A stretch of DNA of 64,000 nucleotides from an uncultured Lachnospiraceae bacterium (GTDB lineage: Bacteria; Bacillota; Clostridia; Lachnospirales; Lachnospiraceae), in contig CACZBD010000009.1 in NCBI GenBank assembly GCA_902779305.1, positions 124,001 through 188,000 of the forward strand, read 5' to 3'. Position numbers and translations under genes: made by a program. The notes under the pieces were generated by a model that saw only the letters and a program-made list of their open reading frames with translations, was not told the origin of the DNA and ran no database searches. Of this stretch, positions 24,156 to 33,389 are shown piece by piece (within the stretch, counting starts at the first letter, position 1; every line of letters begins with the position of its first letter).

Positions 24156-25370
24156 CTACTGTACCGTTACACCCTTTGTGGCGATCTCAAGCGCCTTGAT
24201 CTTCACCATTTCTTTGACCGTATACCCTACGCCGTGCGTTTCCACGGATGAATCGTATGCATCGGCCGAGCCGTCCTGCTCCGTCAGATAAGCCTTGTAG
24301 TCATCTGCGCTGACCGTGACCCCTTCGTTCTCCAAGATCGCCTGATAGACAAGATCCGCTTTCTCTTTGTCCTTGCAGCTCTCATCCAGTTTTTCGTCAT
24401 ATTCGCTTTCGGACATGCCGACATAGGATTCAAACGAATCATACATGTTGTATCCGTAATAGTTCAGATACATCTCGTTCATGTATTCATAGCCATGCTC
24501 ATCATCATATTTCTGCGTGGCTTTTAAATTCTTCAGGTAAGCCTTCGGATAGGAGGAAACCGTACTGTTCTCAAGCAGATAGTTCTCCACCCAGTTCTTT
24601 AAGTTCTCTTCATAGTGGCTGTCTTTTAAATACTGTCTGTATTCCTCAACGGTGGAGGCATGTTCGGAAAGGTTCTCGGCCACAAACTCATCCGTGAACT
24701 CCGGCTTTTCGTAAATGCCGTCAATGTTTACGGTGAAGACCGCATCCTTGCCGTTCAGTTCGTCCTTGCCGTAATCCTCGGGGAAAGTCACCTCCACGGT
24801 CACCTCATCGCCCACGCCGTGTCCGATCAGCTGCTGTTCAAAATCATCCACGTAGCTTCCGGATCCGATCGTTAAGTCTGTCGGCGTTCCATTCGTGCTG
24901 CCGCCGTCAAAAGCAACGCCGTCTACCGTTCCCACATATTCGATGGAAACCTTGTCGCCGTCCTTGATCTTTTCCGTCGTTTCCTCATTCAGGACCTGAT
25001 GGTTTTCGAGTTCATTCTCGATGTCCTGCTCCACAAGATCGTCCGTGTACTCAATTTCGGAAAGCGGCGCTGTATAGCTGTGATATTCCGGCAAAGTCAC
25101 GAGCGATTTTGCGCTGACGCCCTTGATGAATCCGTTGTCATCAAGCTGTGCGCTGTAGTCGCTGCTGGCTTTGACGGTATTCGTCTTCTTGTAAATGTAG
25201 CTGCCGACTCCGAAGCCGATCCCGCCGATGATGGCGACAAGGATCACGATCCCGACGATACGCAGGATCAGCGACTCTCTTTTGACGGCCGCCTGCTTTT
25301 TGGCGCGGTCGAGTTTGCGCTGTTTGCTCATGCTTAAATTTTCTGTTGCAACTTCTTCTTTTTTCTTCAT
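24156..25370 (-). CDS. Membrane-anchored trigger-factor-like peptidyl-prolyl isomerase
   Basis: A 404-residue protein. A basic N-terminus (KQRKLDRAKKQAAVKRE) and one membrane segment at about residues 36-56 place the rest outside. An FKBP-type PPIase domain lies at about 135-215 (DGDKVSIEYVGTVDG, TIGSGSYVDDFEQQLIG, VTFPEDYG), followed by a helical trigger-factor C-terminal region. The ribosome-binding N-domain of true trigger factor is missing, so it is an extracytoplasmic foldase. It is encoded 10 bases before the AAC(3)-DUF4910 gene and after plsY. The ribosome site before its ATG is weak. Confidence 0.88.
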   Translation of the reverse strand: MKKKEEVATENLSMSKQRKLDRAKKQAAVKRESLILRIVGIVILVAIIGGIGFGVGSYIYKKTNTVKASSDYSAQLDDNGFIKGVSAKSLVTLPEYHSYTAPLSEIEYTDDLVEQDIENELENHQVLNEETTEKIKDGDKVSIEYVGTVDGVAFDGGSTNGTPTDLTIGSGSYVDDFEQQLIGHGVGDEVTVEVTFPEDYGKDELNGKDAVFTVNIDGIYEKPEFTDEFVAENLSEHASTVEEYRQYLKDSHYEENLKNWVENYLLENSTVSSYPKAYLKNLKATQKYDDEHGYEYMNEMYLNYYGYNMYDSFESYVGMSESEYDEKLDESCKDKEKADLVYQAILENEGVTVSADDYKAYLTEQDGSADAYDSSVETHGVGYTVKEMVKIKALEIATKGVTVQ

Positions 25371-25503
25371 GGTTCCAGATCCGTTTCTTTCTTTATTATT
25401 TGCCGTCCGCGATCAGCATCCGACATTCTTCCCTATTGTAGCAAAAAAGGAAGTTCTTTTGAACTCCCTTTTTATGAAAAATCTGTGTATTCTTTGTCCG
25501 GCA

Positions 25504-26205
25504 TCAGGAATGCGGCTGATTTTTCTGTTCCTCATCGTACTGATACGGATAGCTGACCCCGTCATCATCCTTGATCCCGAAGCGTTCCGCTTCGGCTTTG
25601 CGGTTCCACAGGAAGCTGAACCGCAGTTCTTTGCCTTTTCTGATCCGTTTCAGATTTCCGATATGTCTGTAAACGATGCAGAAAGCAGAGATCCCAAGGA
25701 TCACGCCGTACCAGACATCCTGTTTCAGGACCGCATACAAAACGGCAAACAGCACAGAACAGGTGATCGGCGCAAAGCAGATATAATCCGTTACAAACGC
25801 GATAAAGAGCGCAAAGATCAGCAGGATCAGAAACAGTCTGTAATCCAGCGCCAGGATCGACCCGCCAAGCGTTGCCAGCCCCTTTCCGCCACGGAATCCC
25901 ATATAGAACGGAAAGATGTGTCCGAGAATGACGGCCGTTGCGGCGATCACACCCGTATAACGGAACTCCGGATAAAGCACCAGAGCACCCCGGACCACGA
26001 GAAACGCTTTCAGGATATCCACCACGGCTACCACTGCCCCGATCTTCTTGCCCATCATGATGATCACATTCGATGCGCCGGCATTTCCCGATCCGTGTTC
26101 CCTGATGTCAAAGCCTTTGCGTTTGGACAGGAAATACGAAAGGTTCATGCTGCCGATCAGATAGGACGCTATAAAAACTGTACCGACAATGATCGCTATG
26201 TTCAT
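25504..26205 (-). CDS. plsY: Acyl-phosphate:glycerol-3-phosphate acyltransferase PlsY
   Basis: A 233-residue integral membrane enzyme with about five membrane segments. It transfers an acyl group from acyl-phosphate to glycerol 3-phosphate, the first step of phospholipid synthesis. The family motifs are EHGSGNAGASN (motif 1) and GFRGGKGLATLGG (motif 2). The C-terminal tail (about 195-233) is soluble and charged, longer than usual. AAGGAG is 7 bases before the ATG. It has its own promoter at 26255-26227 and sits 133 bases before the trigger-factor-like gene. Confidence 0.95.
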   Translation of the reverse strand: MNIAIIVGTVFIASYLIGSMNLSYFLSKRKGFDIREHGSGNAGASNVIIMMGKKIGAVVAVVDILKAFLVVRGALVLYPEFRYTGVIAATAVILGHIFPFYMGFRGGKGLATLGGSILALDYRLFLILLIFALFIAFVTDYICFAPITCSVLFAVLYAVLKQDVWYGVILGISAFCIVYRHIGNLKRIRKGKELRFSFLWNRKAEAERFGIKDDDGVSYPYQYDEEQKNQPHS

Positions 26206-26226
26206 ACGATTCTCCTTATGCTTTGC

Positions 26227-26255
26227 ATTATAACCTAAAATACGCCATTATTCAA
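26227..26255 (-). promoter_or_regulatory. Sigma-A promoter of plsY
   Basis: On the minus strand, TTGAAT (26255-26250), a 17-base spacer and a perfect TATAAT (26232-26227), about 20 bases before the plsY start codon. Confidence 0.85.
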
Positions 26256-26268
26256 TAAATCCGGGCGC

Positions 26269-26304
26269 AAAAATCCCCCGGGCCATTCGCATGATCCGGG
26301 GGAT
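26269..26304 (-). terminator. Rho-independent terminator of the opp operon
   Basis: On the minus strand ATCCCCCGG pairs with CCGGGGGAT and is followed by TTTTT, about 35 bases after the oppA stop. Confidence 0.92.
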
Positions 26305-26338
26305 ATTTATCCTTGTCTTAAGAACCGTTTTTGATGGA

Positions 26339-28099
26339 TCAGTTCTTAGTCGCGTGCATGAAGTATTTCATACCGAAAACAGTTGCATAGATATTCGATA
26401 CATTGGACTTCTGCATGTAAACGTCGTTGTAGTAGTAGATCGGGATGACCGCGCCCGTATCCATCAGCATATCTTCCGCTTTGTGCATGGTCTCTACACG
26501 TTTTGCAAGATCGGTATCATAACGGATCTCGTTGATCATGTTATTGTACTCATCCCACTTCGGAGAAGAGGAAACCGGTGTGCCCTTACCAAGCTGTGCG
26601 TCGTTGTTACCGGAATCGGAAGTGAAGATCTCAAGCATGTTGATCGGGTCATTGTAGTCAGCAACCCAGCCTTCACGTGCAACCGTGAAGTTACCGTTCT
26701 TACGATCCTCTAAGAATACGTTCCAGTCTTCGGTCTTGATCTCGATGTTGATGCCGAGTGCGCCGAAGTCCTGCTGAATGGATTCTGCGATCTTCACATG
26801 ACCTGTACCGTCGTTTGTCAGATAAGTCATGTTGATGGCAGGATCGATCGCATATGTGCCGTCACCGTTGTCCGTGAAGCTGTAGCCTGCGGATTCTAAC
26901 AGAGCTTTTGCATCTTCTACCATATCTGCGCCGGTCTTCTCGGCATCATAGTAGGAAACGCCTGCCTTGAACTCGCCGCCGTTACCGTCGGACATGCCTG
27001 CAGGGATAAATGCATCCGCTGCCTGCTGGCCGGTCTGGCCGATATTCTCAACGATGAACTGTCTGTCGATCAGGTAGCTCATAGCCTTACGCATGTTCGC
27101 TGCTTCTTCTTCGGTCTTTCCGTCAAACATCGGATCGTTTACGTTGAAGCATACATAGTAAGTACCTAACTGCGGAAGGATACCGAATTCCGGATTGATC
27201 CCGTTTAAGGAAGCGATCTCGTCATTGGGAACGGTATCGATATAATCTACGTCGCCGCTGTTGTATGCGGCATAGATCGCTGTATCATCTGCGCTGAGCA
27301 TGAAGTGCAGCTCATCCATTGTTACGTTTGCTGCATCATGGTAGTTCGGGTTCTTTACATATACCATGCTCTCGTCATGGTTCCATTCTTTCAGCGTGTA
27401 AGCACCGTTGCAGACAAAGCCTGCTTCCTGTGCCCATTTGCCCGGTACGTCGCCGTCCGGATTTGCTGCCTCAACGCTAGCCTGATGAACCGGGAAGAAG
27501 GTCGGGAATGCAAGCAGATCGTTGAAGTACGGGCAGGGAGCCTGCAGCTGCATGACCAGTGTGTGATCATCCGGAGCTTCTACTGCAAGGGTTCCGTCTG
27601 ATTTAGCTACAAATACATCGAACAGGTACGCATAGTCAGCTGCGGTCTGTTCGTCGATGACACGGTTCCAGCTGTAGATGAAATCCTGCGCTGTCAGCGG
27701 ATCGCCATTGCTCCAAACGCTGTCGATCATCTTAACCGTGTAGGTTGTGCCGTCTGCGGATACTTCCGGCATACCGTCTGCCAGATCCGGGATCAGTTCG
27801 CCGTTCTCATTATAGGTGTACAGTCCTGCAAAAGAATTGACCGCAAGGCAACCGCCGTCTACGGAAGAATTCAGTGCGGGATCCAGGTAATCCGGCTCGG
27901 AAGCCAGATTAATGCGCAGAATATTGGTATCTGCGTTTGTTACGGTTGCTTCCGCCGCATCCGCTGCGGGAGCTGCTTCTTCTGTTGCGCCCTGCTCAGC
28001 AACTTCATCCGGAGCAGGTGCTGCCGGTGCGCTGCCGCAGGCTGCAAGGCTGACTACCATTGCCGCTGCAAGCAGAGCAGACAATAATTTCTTTTTCAT
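26339..28099 (-). CDS. oppA: Oligopeptide ABC transporter substrate-binding lipoprotein (OppA)
   Basis: A 586-residue SBP_bac_5 family lipoprotein. The signal MKKKLLSALLAAAMVVSLAA is followed by Cys21 of the lipobox, then a Pro/Ala/Glu linker. Family landmarks are LRINLASEPDYLDPALNSS, the middle SWNRVIDEQTAADYAYLF, and the C-terminal IPIYYYNDVYMQKSNV. It captures peptides outside the cell for the OppBCDF transporter encoded upstream. The ATG at 28099 follows GGAGG by 8 bases, so the open frame from 28114 is not used. It is last in the operon, after an intercistronic hairpin, as often seen for highly expressed binding proteins. Confidence 0.94.
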   Translation of the reverse strand: MKKKLLSALLAAAMVVSLAACGSAPAAPAPDEVAEQGATEEAAPAADAAEATVTNADTNILRINLASEPDYLDPALNSSVDGGCLAVNSFAGLYTYNENGELIPDLADGMPEVSADGTTYTVKMIDSVWSNGDPLTAQDFIYSWNRVIDEQTAADYAYLFDVFVAKSDGTLAVEAPDDHTLVMQLQAPCPYFNDLLAFPTFFPVHQASVEAANPDGDVPGKWAQEAGFVCNGAYTLKEWNHDESMVYVKNPNYHDAANVTMDELHFMLSADDTAIYAAYNSGDVDYIDTVPNDEIASLNGINPEFGILPQLGTYYVCFNVNDPMFDGKTEEEAANMRKAMSYLIDRQFIVENIGQTGQQAADAFIPAGMSDGNGGEFKAGVSYYDAEKTGADMVEDAKALLESAGYSFTDNGDGTYAIDPAINMTYLTNDGTGHVKIAESIQQDFGALGINIEIKTEDWNVFLEDRKNGNFTVAREGWVADYNDPINMLEIFTSDSGNNDAQLGKGTPVSSSPKWDEYNNMINEIRYDTDLAKRVETMHKAEDMLMDTGAVIPIYYYNDVYMQKSNVSNIYATVFGMKYFMHATKN

Positions 28100-28138
28100 A
28101 ACGTTTTCCTCCATGTTAGAAATAGAATAACTGTGTAT

Positions 28139-28162
28139 GTGTAACCTTTATCAGGGTAACAC
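28139..28162 (-). other. Intercistronic hairpin between oppF and oppA
   Basis: On the minus strand GTGTTACC pairs with GGTTACAC (7 of 8 pairs) around an 8-base loop, with no U-tract. It could stabilise the oppA part of the transcript. Confidence 0.35.
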
Positions 28163-28166
28163 CGTA

Positions 28167-29207
28167 TCATTTGTTCCAGCACGCGCAGAAATGTCCGTTG
28201 CCGCGGTCTTTAAGCGGCGGCATTTCCGCTGCACACTGTTCTGTCGCATACCGGCATCTGGTCCTGAACGGACAGCCGCTCGGCATCTTTAAGGGGGAGG
28301 GTACATCCCCTTCCAGAACGATACGCTGGCTCTTTCTGGCCGTTTCCGGATCCGGGATCGGAACGGCCGACAGCAGGCTTAAGGTGTAGGGATGAACGGG
28401 ATTTGCATTCAGTTCGTCCGCGTCCGCGATCTCAACCACCTTGCCCAGATACATGACCGCGATCCTGTCGGAAATATGATGGACCACGAGCAGATCGTGC
28501 GCGATGAACAGATAAGCCACGCCGAGCTTGTCCTGCAGTTCCTCAAACATGTTGACCACCTGCGCCTGGATGGAGACATCAAGCGCGGAAACCGGTTCGT
28601 CGCAGACGATGAACTTCGGATTTACGGCAAGGGCTCTTGCGATCCCGATCCTCTGACGCTGACCGCCGGAGAATTCGTGCGCATAGCGCATTGCATGTTC
28701 CGCATTCAAACCTACGGTTTCCATGAGGCTTAAGATCTTTTCACGGCGCTCTTTGCGGTTGCTGTACAGTTTATGAACATCCAGCGGTTCTCCGATGATG
28801 TCTTCCACCGTCATCCTCGGGTTCAGTGAGGAATACGGATCCTGAAAGACCATCTGCATCTGCTTTCTGTAAGGAAGCATGTCTTTGTCGATCTTTTTGC
28901 CAAGGACCGGTTTCCCGTCAGCGTCCACGATCAGTTTGCCGTTTTCATCATACTGCTCGCCGCTGTCATACAGCACTTCATTGTCAAAAACGATCCTGCC
29001 GCCCGTCGGCTGATACAGTCTTAGGAGCGTTCTGCCGACCGTCGTCTTTCCGCAGCCGGACTCGCCGACAAGACCCAGCGTCTCACCGGGACGGATCGTA
29101 AAGGAAACATCATCCACCGCTTTTAAGGGGATCTTGTGAAGGCCTTTTCTGACCGGGAAATACTGCTTTAAATGGGATACTTCAAGAAGATTGTTCTGCT
29201 TCTCCAT
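28167..29207 (-). CDS. oppF: Oligopeptide ABC transporter ATP-binding protein (OppF)
   Basis: A 346-residue cytoplasmic ATPase. Walker [19 protein letters not shown], signature [16 protein letters not shown], Walker [14 protein letters not shown], and the Opp/Dpp C-terminal domain with a Cys-containing motif ([10 protein letters not shown]). An insert of about 35 residues ([17 protein letters not shown] and following) lies between Walker A and the Q-loop, longer than usual for OppF. It overlaps the oppD stop by one base (TAATG). Confidence 0.95.
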   Translation of the reverse strand: MEKQNNLLEVSHLKQYFPVRKGLHKIPLKAVDDVSFTIRPGETLGLVGESGCGKTTVGRTLLRLYQPTGGRIVFDNEVLYDSGEQYDENGKLIVDADGKPVLGKKIDKDMLPYRKQMQMVFQDPYSSLNPRMTVEDIIGEPLDVHKLYSNRKERREKILSLMETVGLNAEHAMRYAHEFSGGQRQRIGIARALAVNPKFIVCDEPVSALDVSIQAQVVNMFEELQDKLGVAYLFIAHDLLVVHHISDRIAVMYLGKVVEIADADELNANPVHPYTLSLLSAVPIPDPETARKSQRIVLEGDVPSPLKMPSGCPFRTRCRYATEQCAAEMPPLKDRGNGHFCACWNK

Positions 29208-30214
29208 TATGCATTCACCTCCCCGCTCTCCATCAGTTCCTTCACGTTCATAAAACAGCTGGCCAGATGCGTTTCGGAAACTCTGAGTTCCTCCGGCTTC
29301 TGTGTCAGACAGATCTTCATTGCATTTTCACAGCGCGGACAGAACGCGCAGCCTTCCGGCATCTGCAGCAGGTTGATCGGTGTCCCGCCGATCGGAACCA
29401 GCCGCTCGTTCAGATTGTCATTCTTCGGAATGGACCTGAGCAGTCCCTTTGTATATTCATGCGCGGACCTGTAGAAAATATCGTCCGCCGTACCTCTCTC
29501 GCAGACTCTTCCGCCGTACATGACCAAAATCTCATCGCACATGCTGGCGATCACGCCGAGGTCATGAGTAACCATGATGATGGCCATGCCGAGCTTTTCC
29601 TGCAGTTCCTTCATCAGTTCCAGGATCTGTGCCTGGATGGTCACGTCAAGCGCCGTTGTCGGTTCGTCCGCGATCAGGATGTCCGGCTCACAGGCCAGTG
29701 CCATCGCGATCATGACACGCTGGCGCATTCCGCCGGAAAGTTCATGCGGATACTGTTTCATACGGCTTTCGGGCTCATTGACGCCGACCAGCGTCAGCAT
29801 CTCGACCGCTCTGTCATATGCCTGTGCTTTATTTTTATTTGTATGTAACAGGATGGCTTCCTTTAACTGCGAACCGACCGAAAAAACCGGGTTCAGACTG
29901 GTCATGGGATCCTGGAAGATGATCGAGCACTTCGATCCTCTGAAGCCCTGCATCTGCCTCTTGTCCCATTTGGTGATATCCTGCCCTTTATACAGCACCT
30001 CGCCGCCGGTGATCCTGCCGGTTTCCGCAAGGATCTGCATGACCGAGTACGCCGTGACGGATTTGCCGGAACCGGATTCCCCCACGATCCCGAGCGTCTT
30101 GCCGGGTTCGAGTGTAAAGGAAATGCCGTTTACCGCGCAGACCTCTCCCGCATCCGTAAAGAAACTGGTATGGAGATCTTTGACTTCGAGAATATAATCT
30201 TTCTTTTCGCTCAT
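29207..30214 (-). CDS. oppD: Oligopeptide ABC transporter ATP-binding protein (OppD)
   Basis: A 335-residue ATPase, the partner of OppF. Walker [19 protein letters not shown], signature [17 protein letters not shown], Walker [14 protein letters not shown], and the C-terminal [14 protein letters not shown] motif that in related Opp/Dpp ATPases may bind an Fe-S cluster. An AGGAGGAGA ribosome site precedes the ATG. It lies 13 bases after oppC. Confidence 0.95.
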   Translation of the reverse strand: MSEKKDYILEVKDLHTSFFTDAGEVCAVNGISFTLEPGKTLGIVGESGSGKSVTAYSVMQILAETGRITGGEVLYKGQDITKWDKRQMQGFRGSKCSIIFQDPMTSLNPVFSVGSQLKEAILLHTNKNKAQAYDRAVEMLTLVGVNEPESRMKQYPHELSGGMRQRVMIAMALACEPDILIADEPTTALDVTIQAQILELMKELQEKLGMAIIMVTHDLGVIASMCDEILVMYGGRVCERGTADDIFYRSAHEYTKGLLRSIPKNDNLNERLVPIGGTPINLLQMPEGCAFCPRCENAMKICLTQKPEELRVSETHLASCFMNVKELMESGEVNA

Positions 30215-30227
30215 ATCCGGTCTCCTC

Positions 30228-31313
30228 CTAGTTTAATTTTGAATCGAATGCATCTCTTAAACCGTCGCCCAAAAGGTTTAAGGCCAGAACGATCAGACAG
30301 ATGATCACTGCGGGAACGACCAGGCGCAGCGGATAGGACTGCATGCCGGCTCTGGCATCATTGGCAAGTGAACCCAAAGATGTCAGCGGCGCGGATACGC
30401 CAAGGCCCAAGAAACTTAAGTAACTTTCCGTGAAGATCGCGCTCGGAACCTGCAGCGCCGTCGTGATGATGATCACGGATAAACAGTTTGGAAGGATATG
30501 TCTTCTTAAGATCCGGGAATTTTTCGTCCCGATACATTTTGCCGCGAGGACATATTCGTTGTTTTTGATCGAAAGGATCTGACCGCGGATGAGTCTTGCC
30601 ATGCTGACCCAGTACAGCAGTCCGAACACTAAGAACATCGAGATCATGTTTGTTCCGAGCACGCTTAAGATCGTCTTGTCGATCACGGGTTTTAAGCGCT
30701 CATTGAACACGACGGACAGCAGGATGATGATCAGCATGTCCGGCAGGGAATAAATGATGTCCACGATCCGCATCATGATGAGGTCGACCCGCCCGCCGAA
30801 ATATCCGGCAATGGAGCCGTACAAAAGACCGATGATCAGAACCATGATCGCTGCCACCACGCCGACCGAAAGACTGACTCTGGTGCCGTAGATCACACGG
30901 ATAAAATAGTCTCTGCTCAGGCTGTCCGTTCCGAGAATGTGCGGGAACAGTTTCTCGCCGGAAGAAGCCATGTATTTCTGCTCCGCTTTGGAATACTCAA
31001 ACGGGCCCAGATTTGCAGCGGATTTGTCTCTCTTTCCGTTAACGGAAATGATCTCCGAATAATGATAGGGAACGATGGAGGGCGCAACGATGATCGTCAA
31101 GATGATCAGAAGCAGCACGATGATGCTGCCCATTGCCAGCGGGTTCTTTCTCAGACGTCTCATGCCGTCTTTGAAAAACGTTGTGGATTCTCCCATAACG
31201 TCCTGCTGCTGTTTTTCTTCCTCCGTTGCCTTCTCAAACTGCGCATGGTTGAACTTGCTCAGATCTACCTGCGCGGAAAGGAATTGTCTTTTTTTCAGTT
31301 TCTCTTCCTGCAT
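30228..31313 (-). CDS. oppC: Oligopeptide ABC transporter permease (OppC)
   Basis: A 361-residue membrane permease. A long cytoplasmic N-terminus (about 60 residues) precedes membrane helix 1 (GSIIVLLLIILTIIVAPSIV); five more follow, with the EAA-type loop that contacts the ATPases near AAKCIGTKNSRILRRHILPN. The outward loop after helix 1 is large (about 95-140), as in the OppC N-terminal domain. GGGAAGAGG precedes the ATG. It lies 24 bases after oppB. Confidence 0.94.
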   Translation of the reverse strand: MQEEKLKKRQFLSAQVDLSKFNHAQFEKATEEEKQQQDVMGESTTFFKDGMRRLRKNPLAMGSIIVLLLIILTIIVAPSIVPYHYSEIISVNGKRDKSAANLGPFEYSKAEQKYMASSGEKLFPHILGTDSLSRDYFIRVIYGTRVSLSVGVVAAIMVLIIGLLYGSIAGYFGGRVDLIMMRIVDIIYSLPDMLIIILLSVVFNERLKPVIDKTILSVLGTNMISMFLVFGLLYWVSMARLIRGQILSIKNNEYVLAAKCIGTKNSRILRRHILPNCLSVIIITTALQVPSAIFTESYLSFLGLGVSAPLTSLGSLANDARAGMQSYPLRLVVPAVIICLIVLALNLLGDGLRDAFDSKLN

Positions 31314-31337
31314 ATCCTCTTCCCCAATCGGTCTTTA

Positions 31338-32249
31338 TCAGTCAAATGTGATCCTGGGATCCACAAATTTATATGCGATATCCGTCAAAAGATTGGCGAT
31401 GACCATCAAGAACGCCAAAAAGATCGTGGTCGCCATGATCATCGTATAGTCCCTGTTCGTGATACTGGTCACAAAAGAAGAACCCAGACCGCCGATCGTA
31501 AAAATGTTTTCCACGACCATCGATCCGGTCAGGATATAGGCAACCATCGGTCCGACGTAGGTGATCACGGGGATCAGCGCATTGCGGAGCGCATGCTTAA
31601 AGATCACTTTCCAGGCCGGCACACCTTTTGCCTTGGCGGTGCGCACATAGTCCTGGTTCAGTGCATCCAGCATACTGGTCTTGGTAAGTCTCGTGATATA
31701 TGCCATGGGATAAACGCTGAGCGCGATGATCGGCAGGGTATAGTTCGGATTGGAGCTCGACCAGACGGGAACCAGTTTCAGCTTCAGGCAGAATACCAGA
31801 AGCAGAAGGGTTGCCAGCACGAAAGAAGGCATCGCGGTACCGAGCGTCGTAAAGAACACGATCGCCCTGTCCGGCAGACGGTTTCTGGTCAGCGCGGCAA
31901 GAGCCCCGAGGATCAGGCCGACAACGATCGCAACCGCCGCTGCCATGCCGCCGAGACGTGCCGAAACACTGAATCTTGAAGAGATCTCTCCCCAGATATC
32001 ACGGCCGCTGTGTAAGGATACGCCCCAGTCGCCGTGCAGCAGATTGTTCATATAGAGGATATACTGCTGCGGAACGGGCTTGTCGAGATTGTATCTCTCT
32101 TCCAGCACCTTCTGCGCCTGCTGGCTGGTTGCTTTTTCCTTGTTGAACGGACCGCCCGGGATCGCGTTCATTACAAAGAAGGTAATGGCGCTGACTATGA
32201 TGATGGATACGATCGCCAACAGGATCCTTTTGATGATATACTTGGCCAT
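31338..32249 (-). CDS. oppB: Oligopeptide ABC transporter permease (OppB)
   Basis: A 303-residue permease with six membrane helices, starting MAKYIIKRILLAIVSIIIV. The EAA loop is DYVRTAKAKGVPAWKVIFKH. The first gene of oppB-C-D-F-A. The ATG at 32249 is preceded by CAGGGGG about 10 bases away; an upstream in-frame TTG overlaps the terminator U-tract and is not used. The leader (about 98 bases) holds a terminator-like hairpin directly before the ribosome site. Confidence 0.94.
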   Translation of the reverse strand: MAKYIIKRILLAIVSIIIVSAITFFVMNAIPGGPFNKEKATSQQAQKVLEERYNLDKPVPQQYILYMNNLLHGDWGVSLHSGRDIWGEISSRFSVSARLGGMAAAVAIVVGLILGALAALTRNRLPDRAIVFFTTLGTAMPSFVLATLLLLVFCLKLKLVPVWSSSNPNYTLPIIALSVYPMAYITRLTKTSMLDALNQDYVRTAKAKGVPAWKVIFKHALRNALIPVITYVGPMVAYILTGSMVVENIFTIGGLGSSFVTSITNRDYTMIMATTIFLAFLMVIANLLTDIAYKFVDPRITFD

Positions 32250-32268
32250 GTCCTGTCTTCCCCCTGTC

Positions 32269-32302
32269 AAAAAAAAGATGCAATGTTTGTCATCATTGCA
32301 TC
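32269..32302 (-). promoter_or_regulatory. Terminator-like hairpin (possible attenuator) in the opp leader
   Basis: On the minus strand GATGCAATG (32302-32294) and CATTGCATC (32285-32277) form a perfect 9-base stem, followed by eight T (32276-32269). It lies after the promoter at 32382-32354 and just before the oppB ribosome site. No alternative antiterminator pairing is obvious in the short leader. Confidence 0.75.
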
Positions 32303-32353
32303 GTAGAGTACCGTTTTGTTATCAAAGAAACGTAAACAATAATAACCTTAACA

Positions 32354-32382
32354 AGTATACATTTTTCATGCCGTTTTGTCAA
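32354..32382 (-). promoter_or_regulatory. Consensus sigma-A promoter of the opp operon
   Basis: On the minus strand, a perfect TTGACA (32382-32377), a 17-base spacer and TATACT (32359-32354). The predicted start is near 32347. Confidence 0.9.
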
Positions 32383-32442
32383 AGTTTATGCGTGTTTTTT
32401 CGTTGTCTGAATAATTATGCGAAAACGGTGTATGATTATACC

Positions 32443-33384
32443 TCATGATCCCTGCTCAAGACGGCAGAGTTCTTTTGCGGTCTCACTGGCTAACCGCGCA
32501 TTGTTCAGCACCAGCTGGATGTTGGAATCCAGGCTGTCCCCGCCCGTGATATCCTTGATCTTTGCAAGCAGGAACGGCGTGGTCTCCTTGCCGTGGATCC
32601 CGCGGTTTTTCGCCTCTGCAAGCGCTTCCTCGATCGCCTTGTCGATCACGGTTTTGTCCATCGAGTATTCTTCCGGGATCGGATTGGTGACCAGGATCCC
32701 GTTCGGCATTTGAAGGCGTCTCTGCATCAGATAGATCTTTGCCAGTTCCTCCGGCGTGTCGACGCGGTAGTCGACTTCAAAGCCGCTCTTTCTCGTATAA
32801 AATGCAGGAAGCTCTTTCGTGCCGTACCCGAGCACCGGCACCCCTTTCGTTTCCAGATATTCCAAAGTGAGTCCCAGATCCAGGATCGATTTTGCGCCTG
32901 CGCAGACCACCATGACCGGTGTGGAAGCCAGTTCCTCAAGATCGGCGGAAATATCCATCGTCTTTTCTGCGCCGCGGTGCACGCCGCCGATGCCGCCTGT
33001 CGCAAAGACCCGGATCCCTGCAAGATGCGCGATCAGCATCGTTGTGGTAACGGTCGTGGCTCCGTCCATGCCGCGGGCTAAGATCACGGGCATATCCCTT
33101 CTGGAGCACTTGGTCACTTCGACTCCCTTTTTGCCCAGATATTCGATCTCATCCGCGCTGCATCCGGCTTTCATCTTACCTTTGATCACCGCGATCGTCG
33201 CAGGGGTTGCGCCGCAGTTTCTGATGGTCTCTTCAACCTTCATGGCTGTTTCCACATTCTGCGGATAAGGCATTCCGTGTGAAATGATCGTGGATTCGAG
33301 CGCCACCACCGGACGGTTCGAACGCAATGCTTCCTCCACTTCCGGCGCGATCTCAAGATACTGTTTCAGTTCCGTGCTTTCCAT
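32443..33384 (-). CDS. psuG: Pseudouridine-5'-phosphate glycosidase
   Basis: A 313-residue enzyme that splits pseudouridine 5'-phosphate to uracil and ribose 5-phosphate. It shows the family hallmarks VVALESTIISHGMPYPQN, TKCSRRDMP, GMDGATTVTTTM, FATGGIGGVHRGAE, and the long conserved end. Full length. The ATG at 33384 has GGAAGG 9 bases upstream; the ATG at 33393, which overlaps the stop of the kinase gene, has no room for a ribosome site. It follows the kinase gene by 5 bases, and its products (uracil and ribose 5-phosphate) fit the salvage enzymes upp and rpiB elsewhere in the window. Confidence 0.95.
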   Translation of the reverse strand: MESTELKQYLEIAPEVEEALRSNRPVVALESTIISHGMPYPQNVETAMKVEETIRNCGATPATIAVIKGKMKAGCSADEIEYLGKKGVEVTKCSRRDMPVILARGMDGATTVTTTMLIAHLAGIRVFATGGIGGVHRGAEKTMDISADLEELASTPVMVVCAGAKSILDLGLTLEYLETKGVPVLGYGTKELPAFYTRKSGFEVDYRVDTPEELAKIYLMQRRLQMPNGILVTNPIPEEYSMDKTVIDKAIEEALAEAKNRGIHGKETTPFLLAKIKDITGGDSLDSNIQLVLNNARLASETAKELCRLEQGS

Positions 33385-33389
33385 TTTAA

